A stretch of DNA of 64,000 nucleotides from Romboutsia ilealis (GCF_900015215.1 NZ_LN555523.1:1287481-1351480); one strand, 5' to 3'; counted from the stretch's first letter, positions 25,752 to 35,429 are shown. The notes: a model not told the origin generated them from the sequence alone. Numbers and translations: made by a program.

Positions 25752-28700
25752 CTAATCCTCTATATCAATCACCCTAAACTCCTTACGTTGCATCAAATCA
25801 TACAATATCGGTATAACCACAAGTGTAAGTATAGTCGAATATGCAAGTCCACCTATAGAAACTATAGCCAACCCTTGTGTCATTTCTGCACCCATACCAT
25901 TACTTAATGCCATTGTAGACATAGCAAGTATTGTTGTTAAAGCAGTCATAAGTATAGGTCTTATACGACTTCTTCCAGTTTCTATTATGGCCTCTTTTTT
26001 ACTCATACCTGTAGCTCTTAATTGATTAACATAATCTACAAACACTATACCATTGTTTACAACAACTCCAGATAAAACTAAGAAACCTAGCATAGAAACT
26101 ACACTTAAATCATTACCTGTAATTAATAATGCTAATAGTCCTCCAGTAAATGCAAGCGGTATAGTAAACATTACTATAAATGGAGATAATAATGATTGGA
26201 ACTGAGCAACCATTACTAAGTAAACAAATACCACTGCTAAAATAATCATTAATACTAAATCACCCATAGCATCTGAAATAGTTTCCATTTCTCCACCTAT
26301 TTCAATAGAGTATCCATCTTTTACTTTATAATTATCTAATTTTGATTTTACTTCTTTACCTACTAAACCAACATTATAATCACTATCAATAGTTGCAGTA
26401 ACTGTCATATATCTAGATTGATTTTCACGAGATATAGAAGATAAACTTTCATCATCACTAATACTTACAATACTAGAAATTTTCACATCAACTTTTTCAT
26501 TATCTTTAGTTCCTGTTATAGTTAAATTCTTTAATTCATTCTTTGTTAATGAATCACCATTTGAAACTATTACAGGATAATCATTTCTACCAATAGTTAA
26601 TATAGTAGATGATGTATCAGTTTTTATTTCATTTGATATAGTTTGATATATTTGAGCTGTTGTTAAACCATACTCCATAGCCTTATTTTTATCAACTATT
26701 ATTCTTGTCTCTTTGCTTGGATTTTCAAGTCCTGTTGTAATTTCTTTTATACCTTTAATTGGTTTAATTTCCTTTGATATATCTATGGCCATAGATTTTA
26801 ACTCATCTAAATCTTCACCTTTAATAATAACTTGTATTCCAGAGCCTGCTAAGGCACCCATATCCATATTAGATGCACTAACCTTTAACTCACAATCAAA
26901 GTCTTTTGTTCTTTCTTCTATTATCTTAGCTATTTCAGTATTTGAGCGTTTTTTATCTTCTTTTAATTTTATGAAAAATGACATTGTAGTATCTGATGCT
27001 TGACCAAGCATAGAATTAGTAGAATCTGTTGCACCTATTGTTTCAATATCATCTATTTTCATTAAATTATTTATTATTTTATCACTCATTTTAATAGTAT
27101 CTTTTTTACTGCTTCCAATTGGCATTTCTAATGTTGCTGACATTTCTGTTGAGTCCATACTTGGCATAAAACTTGTCCCCATAGACCCTATCTTATATAC
27201 ACTAAATACTAATAAAACAACTACAGGTAAAATTACAATTACCTTATGTTTTAATGCCCATCTAAGTGCTTTTTCATAAAGGTTAATTAGTCTATCAAAT
27301 AATATACTTGGCTTTTTTTCTACCTTTTCTAATAATTTAGAAGACATAGCAGGAACAACAGTTAAAGAAACTATTAAACTTGATAGTAAACTATATCCTA
27401 TCGTTAGTCCCATATCAGTAAATATCTGCTTAGTAATACCATCTGCAAATACTATTGGAAGGAATACACAAATAGTTGTAAGTGTAGATGCAAATATCGC
27501 TCCTGATACTTGTTTAGCACCATATACACTTGCCTTAGCTGCACTCATTCCTTTTTCTCTCATTTTAGATATATTCTCAATAACTACTATACTATTATCT
27601 ACCAACATACCTACACCTAGAGATAAACCAGATAAACTTATTATGTTTAAAGTTATATTACTAAAATACATAAGTACCATAGATACAAATAAACTAATCG
27701 GTATACTAAGTGCTATTATTATAGTTGGTCTAAAGCTCTTTAAGAATACTAATAAAACAATAATTGCTAATGCTCCACCAACTATTAAGTTATCTAAAAC
27801 ACTATCTATTATCATTTCTATATATATTCCCTGGTCCATTAATGTTGTTATATTAACTTTATCATTTTCTTTCATAATATCATCAATAGTTTTACCTATG
27901 TTCTTAGTTACTTCAGTAGTTGATGATACACTAGATTTTTGTAAAGATATCATAACACCATCATTGCCATTTATATTAGCATATGTTTCTTCTGAATTAT
28001 CAACTTTACTTATATCAGCTACATCTTTTAAATAAATCTTTCCTACACCATTAATATCAAATAATAATAGGTTTTCAAGTTCTTCAATAGAACTTAATTT
28101 ATCCCCAACTTTAACTAAATGTTTACTGTCATCACCTGAAACATATCCAGCAGGCATAGCAAAATTTTGAGCCATTACTATATTGCTTATCATCTCTGGA
28201 GTTATCTTATTTGTCATATCAGATGCTTCATAAGCCTGTTCTTTTGCAGCTTTTAGCTCATTACTAGCCTTTTTAAGCTCAGATTCACCTTGTGATAATT
28301 CAAGTGATGCTTTATTTAACTCTTCACTAACTTTATTTTGAGCTATCTTTAGTTGCTTTTCTTGTTCTTTTATATTATCTAATGAATTTAAAACTTCTAA
28401 TCCTTGCTTTGCAGTAGTAATACCTTGTTTTAAGTTCTCTATAGTTGTATTTAAAACAGTTATTCGAGCTTGTATTTGCATTATGTACTCTTCATTATTT
28501 TGCGAAGGATTGTTTAATTCATTTTGAAGGTCATTTAATTTATTTTCTGCATCTTTAAGAGCTTTTGAAGTATCTTCAATAGTTTTATTTAATGTTTCTT
28601 TGTTCATTCCTTGAGAAGTTAACTGAGATGCTAATAATTCTAATTTAATCTTAGCTGATTGAAGCTCAACTTCAGCATTAACTAAATTTTCTTTTTGAAT

Positions 28701-29399
28701 TTTTGATTGCTCCTCTAATTGACTTTTTCCATTTGCTATTTGATTTTGAGAATCTTTTAATTTCTTTTCTTGTTCTGCCATTTCATTATCAATTTTTGAT
28801 TTTACTTTTTTATTTACAGAACTAATCTTATCGTTATCTAAATTAATTTGAATTTTTTCTTCTAAAAGTCCAGTTACACTAACTGATCCTACTCCGTTTG
28901 TTCTTTCAAATTTTGGAACTATGTTTTCACTAACATAATTTGATAACTCTTTTATATCCATTCCTTTAATATCAACACTTAACATCATAACAGGCATTGA
29001 ATCTGGGTTTAATTTCATAACTGAACTTGAACCAACCCCATCTTCAAAACTTGATTTAACTAAATCTAATTTACTATTTACATCAAGTATTGCCGAATCC
29101 ATGTTTACATTTTGGTCAAATTCTATCATAACCATACTAGCATTCTCGCTAGATGTTGATGATACATTCTTAACTCCACTTACAGTAGATACAACCTGTT
29201 CAATAGGTTTTGTAACCGACATTTCTACTTTTTCAGGACTTGCTCCTGGATACTGTGTAAGTACCATTGCATATGGAAGATCTATACTAGGTAATAAATC
29301 TGTTTTCATATCAAAAAAAGACACTATCCCTAGTATAAATACCATTACAACTGCAACTGCCACAGTAAATGGTCTTTTAACGCTATACTTAGGTATCAT
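25752..29399 (-). CDS. RND-family (HAE1/SwrC-type) efflux transporter with coiled-coil insertion
   Basis: A 1215-residue proton-driven exporter, about 165-185 longer than usual. The N-terminal helix (11-29) and PGASPEKVE, VKPIEQ-like and PAGY segments match RND pumps; two sets of five or six helices follow after each large loop. Around residues 195-400 a Gln/Glu/Lys-rich coiled coil is inserted in the first external loop, before the IVMAQNFAMPAGYV segment. No membrane fusion partner gene is adjacent. AGGGGG precedes the ATG. Substrates are unknown; relatives export lipopeptides. Confidence 0.92.
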   Translation of the reverse strand: MIPKYSVKRPFTVAVAVVMVFILGIVSFFDMKTDLLPSIDLPYAMVLTQYPGASPEKVEMSVTKPIEQVVSTVSGVKNVSSTSSENASMVMIEFDQNVNMDSAILDVNSKLDLVKSSFEDGVGSSSVMKLNPDSMPVMMLSVDIKGMDIKELSNYVSENIVPKFERTNGVGSVSVTGLLEEKIQINLDNDKISSVNKKVKSKIDNEMAEQEKKLKDSQNQIANGKSQLEEQSKIQKENLVNAEVELQSAKIKLELLASQLTSQGMNKETLNKTIEDTSKALKDAENKLNDLQNELNNPSQNNEEYIMQIQARITVLNTTIENLKQGITTAKQGLEVLNSLDNIKEQEKQLKIAQNKVSEELNKASLELSQGESELKKASNELKAAKEQAYEASDMTNKITPEMISNIVMAQNFAMPAGYVSGDDSKHLVKVGDKLSSIEELENLLLFDINGVGKIYLKDVADISKVDNSEETYANINGNDGVMISLQKSSVSSTTEVTKNIGKTIDDIMKENDKVNITTLMDQGIYIEMIIDSVLDNLIVGGALAIIVLLVFLKSFRPTIIIALSIPISLFVSMVLMYFSNITLNIISLSGLSLGVGMLVDNSIVVIENISKMREKGMSAAKASVYGAKQVSGAIFASTLTTICVFLPIVFADGITKQIFTDMGLTIGYSLLSSLIVSLTVVPAMSSKLLEKVEKKPSILFDRLINLYEKALRWALKHKVIVILPVVVLLVFSVYKIGSMGTSFMPSMDSTEMSATLEMPIGSSKKDTIKMSDKIINNLMKIDDIETIGATDSTNSMLGQASDTTMSFFIKLKEDKKRSNTEIAKIIEERTKDFDCELKVSASNMDMGALAGSGIQVIIKGEDLDELKSMAIDISKEIKPIKGIKEITTGLENPSKETRIIVDKNKAMEYGLTTAQIYQTISNEIKTDTSSTILTIGRNDYPVIVSNGDSLTKNELKNLTITGTKDNEKVDVKISSIVSISDDESLSSISRENQSRYMTVTATIDSDYNVGLVGKEVKSKLDNYKVKDGYSIEIGGEMETISDAMGDLVLMIILAVVFVYLVMVAQFQSLLSPFIVMFTIPLAFTGGLLALLITGNDLSVVSMLGFLVLSGVVVNNGIVFVDYVNQLRATGMSKKEAIIETGRSRIRPILMTALTTILAMSTMALSNGMGAEMTQGLAIVSIGGLAYSTILTLVVIPILYDLMQRKEFRVIDIED

Positions 29400-29506
29400 T
29401 TCCTCCCCCTTATAATATTGAAATTGTCTTTTTTAGACAGTTTATTATATCATTTTTTGTATAATTTCCTCAAACTTATTTTTAACAATAATATACTTTT
29501 ATACAT

Positions 29507-29550
29507 AAAAAATTCGCTTCGATTGCGCGACGTGTCGGCGAAACACTTCA
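29507..29550 (+). repeat. Dispersed intergenic repeat, copy R2 (left part only)
   Basis: AAATTCGCTTCG, then GCGACGTGTCGGCGAAACAC and TTCAAAA match the GC-rich left section of R3. The DnaA-box half is missing. It runs directly into a terminator. Confidence 0.8.
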
Positions 29551-29601
29551 AAAAAGCCTAGTACTCACTCTAATATAATTAGTGAATAGTTAGGCTTTTT
29601 A
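29549..29601 (-). terminator. Terminator after the VOC gene
   Basis: AAAAAGCCTA...CACT pairs with AGTG...TAGGCTTTTT. It abuts repeat R2 and lies downstream of the VOC-family gene. Confidence 0.8.
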
Positions 29602-29648
29602 GTATATTTAATAATATTTAAATTTGATAGTTATCGACAAATTACTTA

Positions 29649-30032
29649 TTAAAATTCATCTTCTCTTAATAAATAGTCATTTCCATCTTGGTCTTTAAAT
29701 GAGAACATCTTTCCATAAGGCATTGTCATTATTTCTGAAACTTCAACACCTTTTTCTTTAAGTTCATTGTAACTTTCTTCTATGTTATCTGTACTTAATA
29801 TAACATTTGGATGCTCCACGTTTGCTGATGGCTTTTGAGCTAACATCATCTTCTTATCATATAATATAAATGTAGTAAACTCACACTCACTTGGACCTAC
29901 TTCTAACCATGTCATATTAGGTCCCATTGATCGTTCTAGTTTTATTACAAAGTCTAATTTCTCAATCCAAAACTCTTTAGCTTCTTCTTGATTATTTACA
30001 TATATAGTTATTTTACCTATTTTCTTTATCAT
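29649..30032 (-). CDS. VOC (glyoxalase/bleomycin resistance) superfamily protein
   Basis: A 127-residue protein with two beta-alpha-beta-beta-beta modules typical of the vicinal oxygen chelate fold: ITIYVNNQEEAKEFWIEKLDF in the first half and LSTDNIEESYNELKEKGV in the second, ending FKDQDGNDYLL. Substrate and metal use cannot be told from the sequence. AGGAGG lies before the ATG. It is a single-gene unit. A 22-base tandem duplication lies just upstream, in its promoter region. Confidence 0.88.
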   Translation of the reverse strand: MIKKIGKITIYVNNQEEAKEFWIEKLDFVIKLERSMGPNMTWLEVGPSECEFTTFILYDKKMMLAQKPSANVEHPNVILSTDNIEESYNELKEKGVEVSEIMTMPYGKMFSFKDQDGNDYLLREDEF

Positions 30033-30072
30033 AGTTTACCTCCTAAAAATATGTTCTATTAATTATATACAC

Positions 30073-30116
30073 ATTTTAGAGTTTAACAATATACTTTTTA
30101 GAGTTTAACAATATAC
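30073..30116. repeat. 22-bp tandem duplication
   Basis: The unit TTTTAGAGTTTAACAATATAC occurs twice in direct succession, offset by 22 bases, between the VOC gene start and the spore protein gene end. Confidence 0.85.
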
Positions 30117-30128
30117 TTTTCAATATTT

Positions 30129-30356
30129 TTATATATCATTTTTACTATTATACTGCTTAAGTAAAGCTTGTTGACTCATTTTAACTAATCTTTTACTCAT
30201 AAATCCAACAACTCTACCACCTAATTGACTATTTTCATAAGAAGTGTTATTTGAGCCATATTTATTATTAGCTTCAACACCTATTTCATTTGCTATTTCT
30301 AATTTCATTTCTTCTAAAGCTTTTTTAGCATTTGGATTTACATTTTTATTAGACAT
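30129..30356 (-). CDS. Alpha/beta-type small acid-soluble spore protein
   Basis: A 75-residue DNA-binding protein that coats spore DNA. The germination protease site is the LEIANEIG segment (19-26), followed by the conserved GSNNTSYENSQLGGRVVGFM and a second helix (VKMSQQAL). Length and both helices are normal. GGAGGA precedes the start. Expression should be in the forespore under sigma-G. It is direct evidence that the organism forms endospores. Confidence 0.93.
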   Translation of the reverse strand: MSNKNVNPNAKKALEEMKLEIANEIGVEANNKYGSNNTSYENSQLGGRVVGFMSKRLVKMSQQALLKQYNSKNDI

Positions 30357-30570
30357 AATATCCTCCTCTTTATATAAATTATAGTTATGAAGGATGGTAT
30401 GGTTATTGAGAAAGGCTCTTTGGATTATTTAATTAACCTTAAAGTCTATTTCTATAGCTTATATTACCTTCAAAATGAAGATATTTAATTAATATAATAT
30501 AGATACAAAGGTATTTATTTTAGTATAAACTCTATTAGATAATTTTCTTATAAATAGTAACTACATTAAT

Positions 30571-30599
30571 AAAGGCTCCTTTTTATAAAGGGGCCTTTA
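30571..30599 (-). terminator. Terminator after the globin gene
   Basis: AAAGGC-CCTTT pairs with AAAGG-GCCTTT immediately downstream of the globin stop on the minus strand. Confidence 0.8.
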
Positions 30600-30604
30600 A
30601 TGTA

Positions 30605-31072
30605 TTACATTCTTTGATGTATTTGGTTATCTATGCATATTTGGTCTATATACATATCTTTTTCTATTTGTATAAATACTTTAGCTATAACTTCGTAAGC
30701 TTCTGCCCATGCATTTAATACTTCTTCTGTTGCAGCATCTTTTAATACTTCTTTTATAGCTTTTAATAAGTTTTCGCCTACTATTGGGTAATGTTCTGGT
30801 TTTACATTTGCATTAACGTGAGCTTTGCACATCTTTTGTACAGCTGGTAATATTGCTTCTAAGTTATCTATATTTTGTGCAGCTGCTAATACAGCCATTG
30901 CTAATGCCTTTGGTTGTTCTCCTGATTCTTGTTTAGCCATATTAAACATAGCTTTTATTTCAGGATTATTTTCAAACATTCTCTTATAGAAAGTTGTTGT
31001 TATTTCTACTCCATGTTCTCTTAATACTGGAACTGTACTTTTTATTATATCTATTGTATTTTGATTTAACAT
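30605..31072 (-). CDS. Single-domain globin of the flavohemoglobin type
   Basis: A 155-residue globin matching the N-terminal domain of flavohemoglobin. The key residues fall at Tyr29, Gln53, proximal His85 and Tyr95, the positions used by Hmp. The FAD and NAD domains (about 250 residues) are absent, and no remnant follows before the terminator. It ends cleanly after [21 protein letters not shown] role in nitric oxide or oxygen detoxification with a separate reductase is likely. AAAGGAG precedes the start. Confidence 0.92.
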   Translation of the reverse strand: MLNQNTIDIIKSTVPVLREHGVEITTTFYKRMFENNPEIKAMFNMAKQESGEQPKALAMAVLAAAQNIDNLEAILPAVQKMCKAHVNANVKPEHYPIVGENLLKAIKEVLKDAATEEVLNAWAEAYEVIAKVFIQIEKDMYIDQICIDNQIHQRM

Positions 31073-31204
31073 ATTTATTTCTCCTTTTAAATATCTAACT
31101 TATCTCTATCTTTATTATATTAAATATATACCCTTAGATTTTAACTATAAACAAATTTTATAAAATAATTATGATATTTATAAAAATCGTATCACTTATT
31201 TATT

Positions 31205-32326
31205 TTAAAATAATGGTAGTTTAACTTCAAAAGTAGTATTATTACTATCACTACTTACTGAAATTTCTCCACCATGAGTTTCAATTATATTTTTAGTAAT
31301 AGCTAGTCCCAAACCAGACCCACCGTCATAACTATTTCTTGATTTTTCAACTCTATAAAATCTATCAAATATATACGGTAAATCAACTATTGGTATTGGT
31401 TCTCCATAATTAATAAATTGTATTATTGCTTTATCTTCTTCCTTATTAACTATAATATCAATATAGTGTCCTTTATTCCCGTATCTCATTGCATTAGTTA
31501 TTAAATTTTCGAAAGCTCTAACTAACATCATTGGATCAACATTTATCATTAATTTGTCTACTTCAAATTCTAATCTATATTCCATATTACACTCTTTAAA
31601 TTGAATACTAAGCTGGGAAATTAATTGTTTAATTAACTCTATTAAATCTAAATTTTGCTTATTAATAGTTTGTGTTTTATTTTGCATTTTAGTTAAATCA
31701 AACAAATCGTTTATAAGAACTTTTAAATTTAAAGATTTTTCATGTGCTATATTTATATAATACATTAACTCTACTTCATCTTTATACTTTCCATCTTCAA
31801 TTAAATTTAAATATCCGATTATAGAAGTAAGTGGTGTTCTCAAATCATGAGATACATTAGTTATTAAATCAGTTTTAGTTTGTTGAGCATTTCTTTCTTC
31901 TATTGTTATATTTTTTAGTTTTTTAACTATCTCATTTATATTGTCTGCAGCTTGTCCAATGTCTCCCTTTGATTTAACTTTAATACGACTATCAAGTTCA
32001 CCTCTACTCATTAATTCTAAGTCATGTGATATTTGTGATAAACTACTGAATTTTTTATAAGTTATAGCTGTGTATATTAAAAGGAAAGTAATAAGACCTA
32101 TAATAAAATAAATATTTCCATTAAAAACATTATAATTTAGATAAGATATAAGTTTAAATATTTTATTAAGTAGTGGTGTATGATAATTCACGTATATATA
32201 ATAGATAAAATTATATATAGTAGAATATACAATCATATTTAAGATTAGGCTTATAATAACTTCAAATACACTTACTATCATATATTTAAATATTATTATT
32301 TTATTACTTTTCAATTTTATATCCAA
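31205..32326 (-). CDS. Sensor histidine kinase, VanS-like
   Basis: A 373-residue membrane kinase. Two helices (about 13-37 and 70-90) flank a short external loop; a HAMP-like linker follows (about 91-140). The phosphoacceptor His160 is in VSHDLRTPL. N-box ENLITNAMRYG and the GSGLGLAITKNI motif are intact. It overlaps the regulator gene by 23 bases. Divergent from it lies a C39-like peptidase gene whose upstream region carries a direct-repeat operator candidate. Confidence 0.93.
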   Translation of the reverse strand: MDIKLKSNKIIIFKYMIVSVFEVIISLILNMIVYSTIYNFIYYIYVNYHTPLLNKIFKLISYLNYNVFNGNIYFIIGLITFLLIYTAITYKKFSSLSQISHDLELMSRGELDSRIKVKSKGDIGQAADNINEIVKKLKNITIEERNAQQTKTDLITNVSHDLRTPLTSIIGYLNLIEDGKYKDEVELMYYINIAHEKSLNLKVLINDLFDLTKMQNKTQTINKQNLDLIELIKQLISQLSIQFKECNMEYRLEFEVDKLMINVDPMMLVRAFENLITNAMRYGNKGHYIDIIVNKEEDKAIIQFINYGEPIPIVDLPYIFDRFYRVEKSRNSYDGGSGLGLAITKNIIETHGGEISVSSDSNNTTFEVKLPLF

Positions 32327-32993
32327 CTCCCCAAATAGTTTTTATTATACTATGTCCATCATTATACTTATCTAATTTTTCTCTTATTCTACTCATATGA
32401 ACCATAACTGTGTTATTTGAATTATAATAATCTTCTTTCCAAACTTTTAAGAATATTTCTTCTGAACTAAATACCTTTCCTCTATTGCTTGCAAGTAAAT
32501 ATAATATATCAAATTCCCTAGATGTAAAAGGTATTTCTATATCATCAACCTTAATAGTTCTCTCATTTTTATCTATAGTTAAGTTTTCAATATTTATTAT
32601 ATTTTTACTTGTGTTTATATTATTAAAATAATAAGTTCTTCTAAGAATAGCTTTTACTCTTACTGATAATTCTAATGGATTAAATGGTTTTGTTAAATAA
32701 TCATCTGCTCCAGTCATTATTCCTTGTATTTTATCCATATCTTCAGATTTAGCACTTAACATTAGGATTGGAATACTTAAATTTTCTCTTACTCTTTTGC
32801 ATACTTCTATTCCATCTATTTTAGGCATCATTATATCTAGTATAATTAGATGAATATCTTCTTTTTCTAAAATTTCAAGTGCTTCTTCACCATCACGTGC
32901 CTTTATTACCTCATATCCTTCGTTTTTTAAATATATTTCAATTAAGTTTCTTATTTCTTTTTCATCATCTACTACTAAAATCTTATTTACCAT
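32304..32993 (-). CDS. OmpR/PhoB-family response regulator, VanR-like
   Basis: A 229-residue regulator. The acidic pair is Asp9/Asp10, the phosphoacceptor Asp53 in LILDIMMPK, and the conserved Lys is in TKPFNP. The winged-helix domain (about 130-229) ends in TIWGVGYKIEK. It is the first gene of a leftward pair with the kinase. It may control its own operon and the divergent peptidase gene through the 10-bp direct repeats at 33191-33210. Confidence 0.94.
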   Translation of the reverse strand: MVNKILVVDDEKEIRNLIEIYLKNEGYEVIKARDGEEALEILEKEDIHLIILDIMMPKIDGIEVCKRVRENLSIPILMLSAKSEDMDKIQGIMTGADDYLTKPFNPLELSVRVKAILRRTYYFNNINTSKNIINIENLTIDKNERTIKVDDIEIPFTSREFDILYLLASNRGKVFSSEEIFLKVWKEDYYNSNNTVMVHMSRIREKLDKYNDGHSIIKTIWGVGYKIEK

Positions 32994-33190
32994 AATAATT
33001 TACCTCTGTTTATTTTTAATATATATTCTAATAATTCTACATTATAAAATGATTTTATTATTTATTGTAGTTTTGAACAACACAAAATAATTTTACTTAA
33101 TAAAATAAAGTATTTTAATTAAAACATATATAATATTATTTCCTTCATTTATCTAATATAAAAGTTTAATATTAAATATTTCATAAATGA

Positions 33191-33221
33191 TTCTTAAGTT
33201 TTCTTAAGATTTACTTATAAT
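33191..33221 (+). promoter_or_regulatory. Activator-type promoter with 10-bp direct repeats
   Basis: TTCTTAAGTT and TTCTTAAGAT stand side by side with a 10-base period, then TATAAT follows at 33216-33221. The repeats take the place of a -35 box, as at promoters activated by OmpR-family regulators. The -10 points at the C39-like peptidase gene. Confidence 0.65.
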
Positions 33222-33295
33222 TTGTGTAATATTTAAACTTTATTATTAGTACATAAACTAATTGACAATTTAATCAAATCAAAACGGAGGTTTTT

Positions 33296-34138
33296 ATGTA
33301 TTATTCTAAGAAAAGATTAACTAAAAAAAGATTAACTAGAGGTAAAATTTTAATACCATTTATTATAATTTTAGGACTTATATATATACCTTTAAAAATA
33401 ACTAAAACTAAAGATATATATAGTAATTCATCAATTTCAAAATATGAATTAATTAATAAATTAAAAGAAAAGTCTAAATCTAATTATAAAGTAAGGGATA
33501 TATTAAATAATATAGATAAATATCCTACTGAACTTTTAGAGTTACTAAGTAAAAATATAGAAACTGTTGATTTTGTATATGACTATCCTAAGCACAGCGG
33601 TAAAACAATTTTTAATAAAATTTCAATAAAGGACTATTATACACCTGGTAAAATACCTCTACTTTTACAATGGGATAAAAAGTGGGGATATGACTTCTAT
33701 GGAAATGAATATATAGCCATTAATGGATGTGCTCCAACTTCTTTAGCTATGGTTGCTGTAGGACTTACTGGAAATACTAATATTAATCCTTTAGTTGTAA
33801 GCGATTATGCTTATGAAAATGGTTATTATGTAAATGGTGTAGGTTCTAGTTGGAACCTTATAAATGAAGGGGCTAAACATTTTGGTTTAAATAGTCAGGA
33901 GTTGCCTTTAAGTAAATCTTCTATTTTATCAACTTTAAAGGAAGGTTATCCTATAATTGCAACAGTTGGTCCTGGAACATTTACTTCAACTGGTCACTTC
34001 CTTGTATTAACAGGTTTAACTGATGATGGTAAAGTAACTATTAATGACCCAAATAGTACGATAAATTCTTCTAAATCTTGGGATATAGATGTTTTTCTAA
34101 AAGAGACTAAGAACTTATGGAAAATGAGTAAATCATAA
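33296..34138 (+). CDS. Membrane-anchored C39-like cysteine peptidase
   Basis: A 280-residue protein with a basic N-terminus and one membrane helix (about 18-34), so the bulk is outside the cell. The C39-like peptidase domain (about 120-275) has Cys145 in NGCAPTSLAM, His234 in GHFLVLTG and NDPN at 250-253, a complete papain-like site. Substrate is unknown; wall-protein or peptide processing is plausible. GGAGG precedes the start. The two-component pair lies divergently upstream and probably controls it. Confidence 0.88.
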   Translation: MYYSKKRLTKKRLTRGKILIPFIIILGLIYIPLKITKTKDIYSNSSISKYELINKLKEKSKSNYKVRDILNNIDKYPTELLELLSKNIETVDFVYDYPKHSGKTIFNKISIKDYYTPGKIPLLLQWDKKWGYDFYGNEYIAINGCAPTSLAMVAVGLTGNTNINPLVVSDYAYENGYYVNGVGSSWNLINEGAKHFGLNSQELPLSKSSILSTLKEGYPIIATVGPGTFTSTGHFLVLTGLTDDGKVTINDPNSTINSSKSWDIDVFLKETKNLWKMSKS

Positions 34139-34167
34139 TATTAACTAAAATAGACCAGCAATAACGT

Positions 34168-34203
34168 AAAAAATATGAGTATACCAAAATACTCATATTT
34201 TTT
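34168..34203 (+). terminator. Terminator of the C39-like gene
   Basis: AAAAAATATGAGTAT and ATACTCATATTTTTT form a perfect 15-bp stem with a 6-base loop. Confidence 0.85.
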
Positions 34204-34273
34204 AGTTCGTATTATATAACAATGGCGTAACAATAATTATTGTATTATTTTAGCATTGTTTAAAAATATAGTA

Positions 34274-34407
34274 ATTAATCTGTTGTGCTAGTTATTTTAG
34301 TAAACATAATTGAAATTGCTATATAAAGTTTTCTAACTTTCAAAAGATATCTTGTTAAACTATAGTATTTTCAACGATTAAATTTAACTAGCACAATAGG
34401 TTAATTA
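34274..34407 (-). repeat. MITE-like element, copy M2
   Basis: The reverse complement runs from TTAACCTATTGTGCTAGTT to AACTAGCACAACAGATTAA and matches M1 (11005-11140) throughout, including an interior ACTTTATATAGCAATTTCAA. It is non-coding and sits in a gene-free region after the C39-like gene. Confidence 0.88.
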
Positions 34408-34489
34408 AATAAATAGACTTTATTAGACAATTGTATGATAATATATAAGTAATGACCTCTATTGTTGAAATATAATCATTGCTTATATA

Positions 34490-34657
34490 TTATTTAAAAT
34501 ATTTACCGTATGGCTTAAAGTGTTTCATCTCTTCGATTACTTCATCTAAAGTATTTTCACTTTTTTTAACATCATCACCAACAAGTTTAGATAAGGAATT
34601 AAATATAAATTCTCCTATTCTATCCATTGCAAAGCTATCTAAAGTCTCTCCATCCAT
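34490..34657 (-). CDS. Possible small protein or truncated gene
   Basis: From ATG 34657 the frame encodes 55 residues beginning MDGETLDSFAMDRIGEFIFN and ending KHFKPYGKYFK. The frame stays open a further 13 codons upstream (STGKLIIIVLES) without a start codon before a stop, and no ribosome site is visible. It reads like the C-terminal part of a larger gene whose 5' end is lost. No family is recognised. The remaining DNA between 34408 and 34899 is AT-rich without other signals. Confidence 0.35.
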   Translation of the reverse strand: MDGETLDSFAMDRIGEFIFNSLSKLVGDDVKKSENTLDEVIEEMKHFKPYGKYFK

Positions 34658-34899
34658 ACTTTCTAATACAATAATTATTAATTTTCCTGTACTTATTTGC
34701 TACGCGTAAGTTTAAAAGGTTTTATTAGTAAGATGTATGAGATTGTACAAATAGTATCATACATTTTATAAAACATTTATCTATTTTAACAACTCAACCA
34801 ATTTAAACTAATACATCTACATTAGTTATCCAGAGTAAATTAAAAAAAATATCAGAAAAACTTCATTTGAACATATTATATATGTATAGTATGTATAAA

Positions 34900-35148
34900 C
34901 TAAAAAAGCTCTTTTATAAATATTAATGTAATTATACAAAATATAGCTAAATCTATTATAAAATATAATTTGAGTTTTTTTGTATTCCTATATTCCTTAA
35001 AATGTCTTGGTATTCTCTGAGCAACTTGTATATATGTACCTATAAGTATATATACAATGTTCTGTTTAAATATACCTATTAGTATAATTATTAAACTTAA
35101 TAAATCAAATATATTAAAACTATCTTTACTTAAAAAATTTTTCCTCAT
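34900..35148 (-). CDS. Small membrane protein of unknown function
   Basis: An 82-residue protein with hydrophobic segments at about 13-26, 30-42 and 62-77, so two or three membrane helices, and a basic stretch between (QRIPRHFKEYRNTKKLK). No domain is recognised. The ribosome site is weak (GGTTGGAAT). It follows a very short frame at 35169-35252 with a much stronger ribosome site; the two might form one unit. Composition is typical of real membrane proteins of this genome. Confidence 0.5.
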   Translation of the reverse strand: MRKNFLSKDSFNIFDLLSLIIILIGIFKQNIVYILIGTYIQVAQRIPRHFKEYRNTKKLKLYFIIDLAIFCIITLIFIKELF

Positions 35149-35168
35149 ATTCCAACCAACTTTTTATT

Positions 35169-35252
35169 TCATATTAACTTCCATTGTGCTTTAAATTCAT
35201 CTACTAAGCATTTTGAAATACTTTTTATTTTGCATTTGTTTTCTAAACCCAT
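35169..35252 (-). CDS. Possible 27-residue peptide
   Basis: ATG at 35252 follows a strong AAAGGGGAG at good spacing and encodes MGLENKCKIKSISKC, then LVDEFKAQWKLI. It is basic with two cysteines eight residues apart. It is too short for family recognition and could be a leader peptide for the small membrane protein 20 bases downstream. Existence as a product is uncertain. Confidence 0.35.
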   Translation of the reverse strand: MGLENKCKIKSISKCLVDEFKAQWKLI

Positions 35253-35429
35253 TATTAATCTCCCCTTTATATTTGATCTACACTTATAGCACAATCTATT
35301 GTCTTTATTTTATTATATGATACTTCTCTTTAAATAGAATGTAAATAACTTTTCCTTCGTAATATATAACAATTGCAAACTTTAATTATATTATCATAAT
35401 AAATCACAACGTTTTTAAACATAGCCAAT

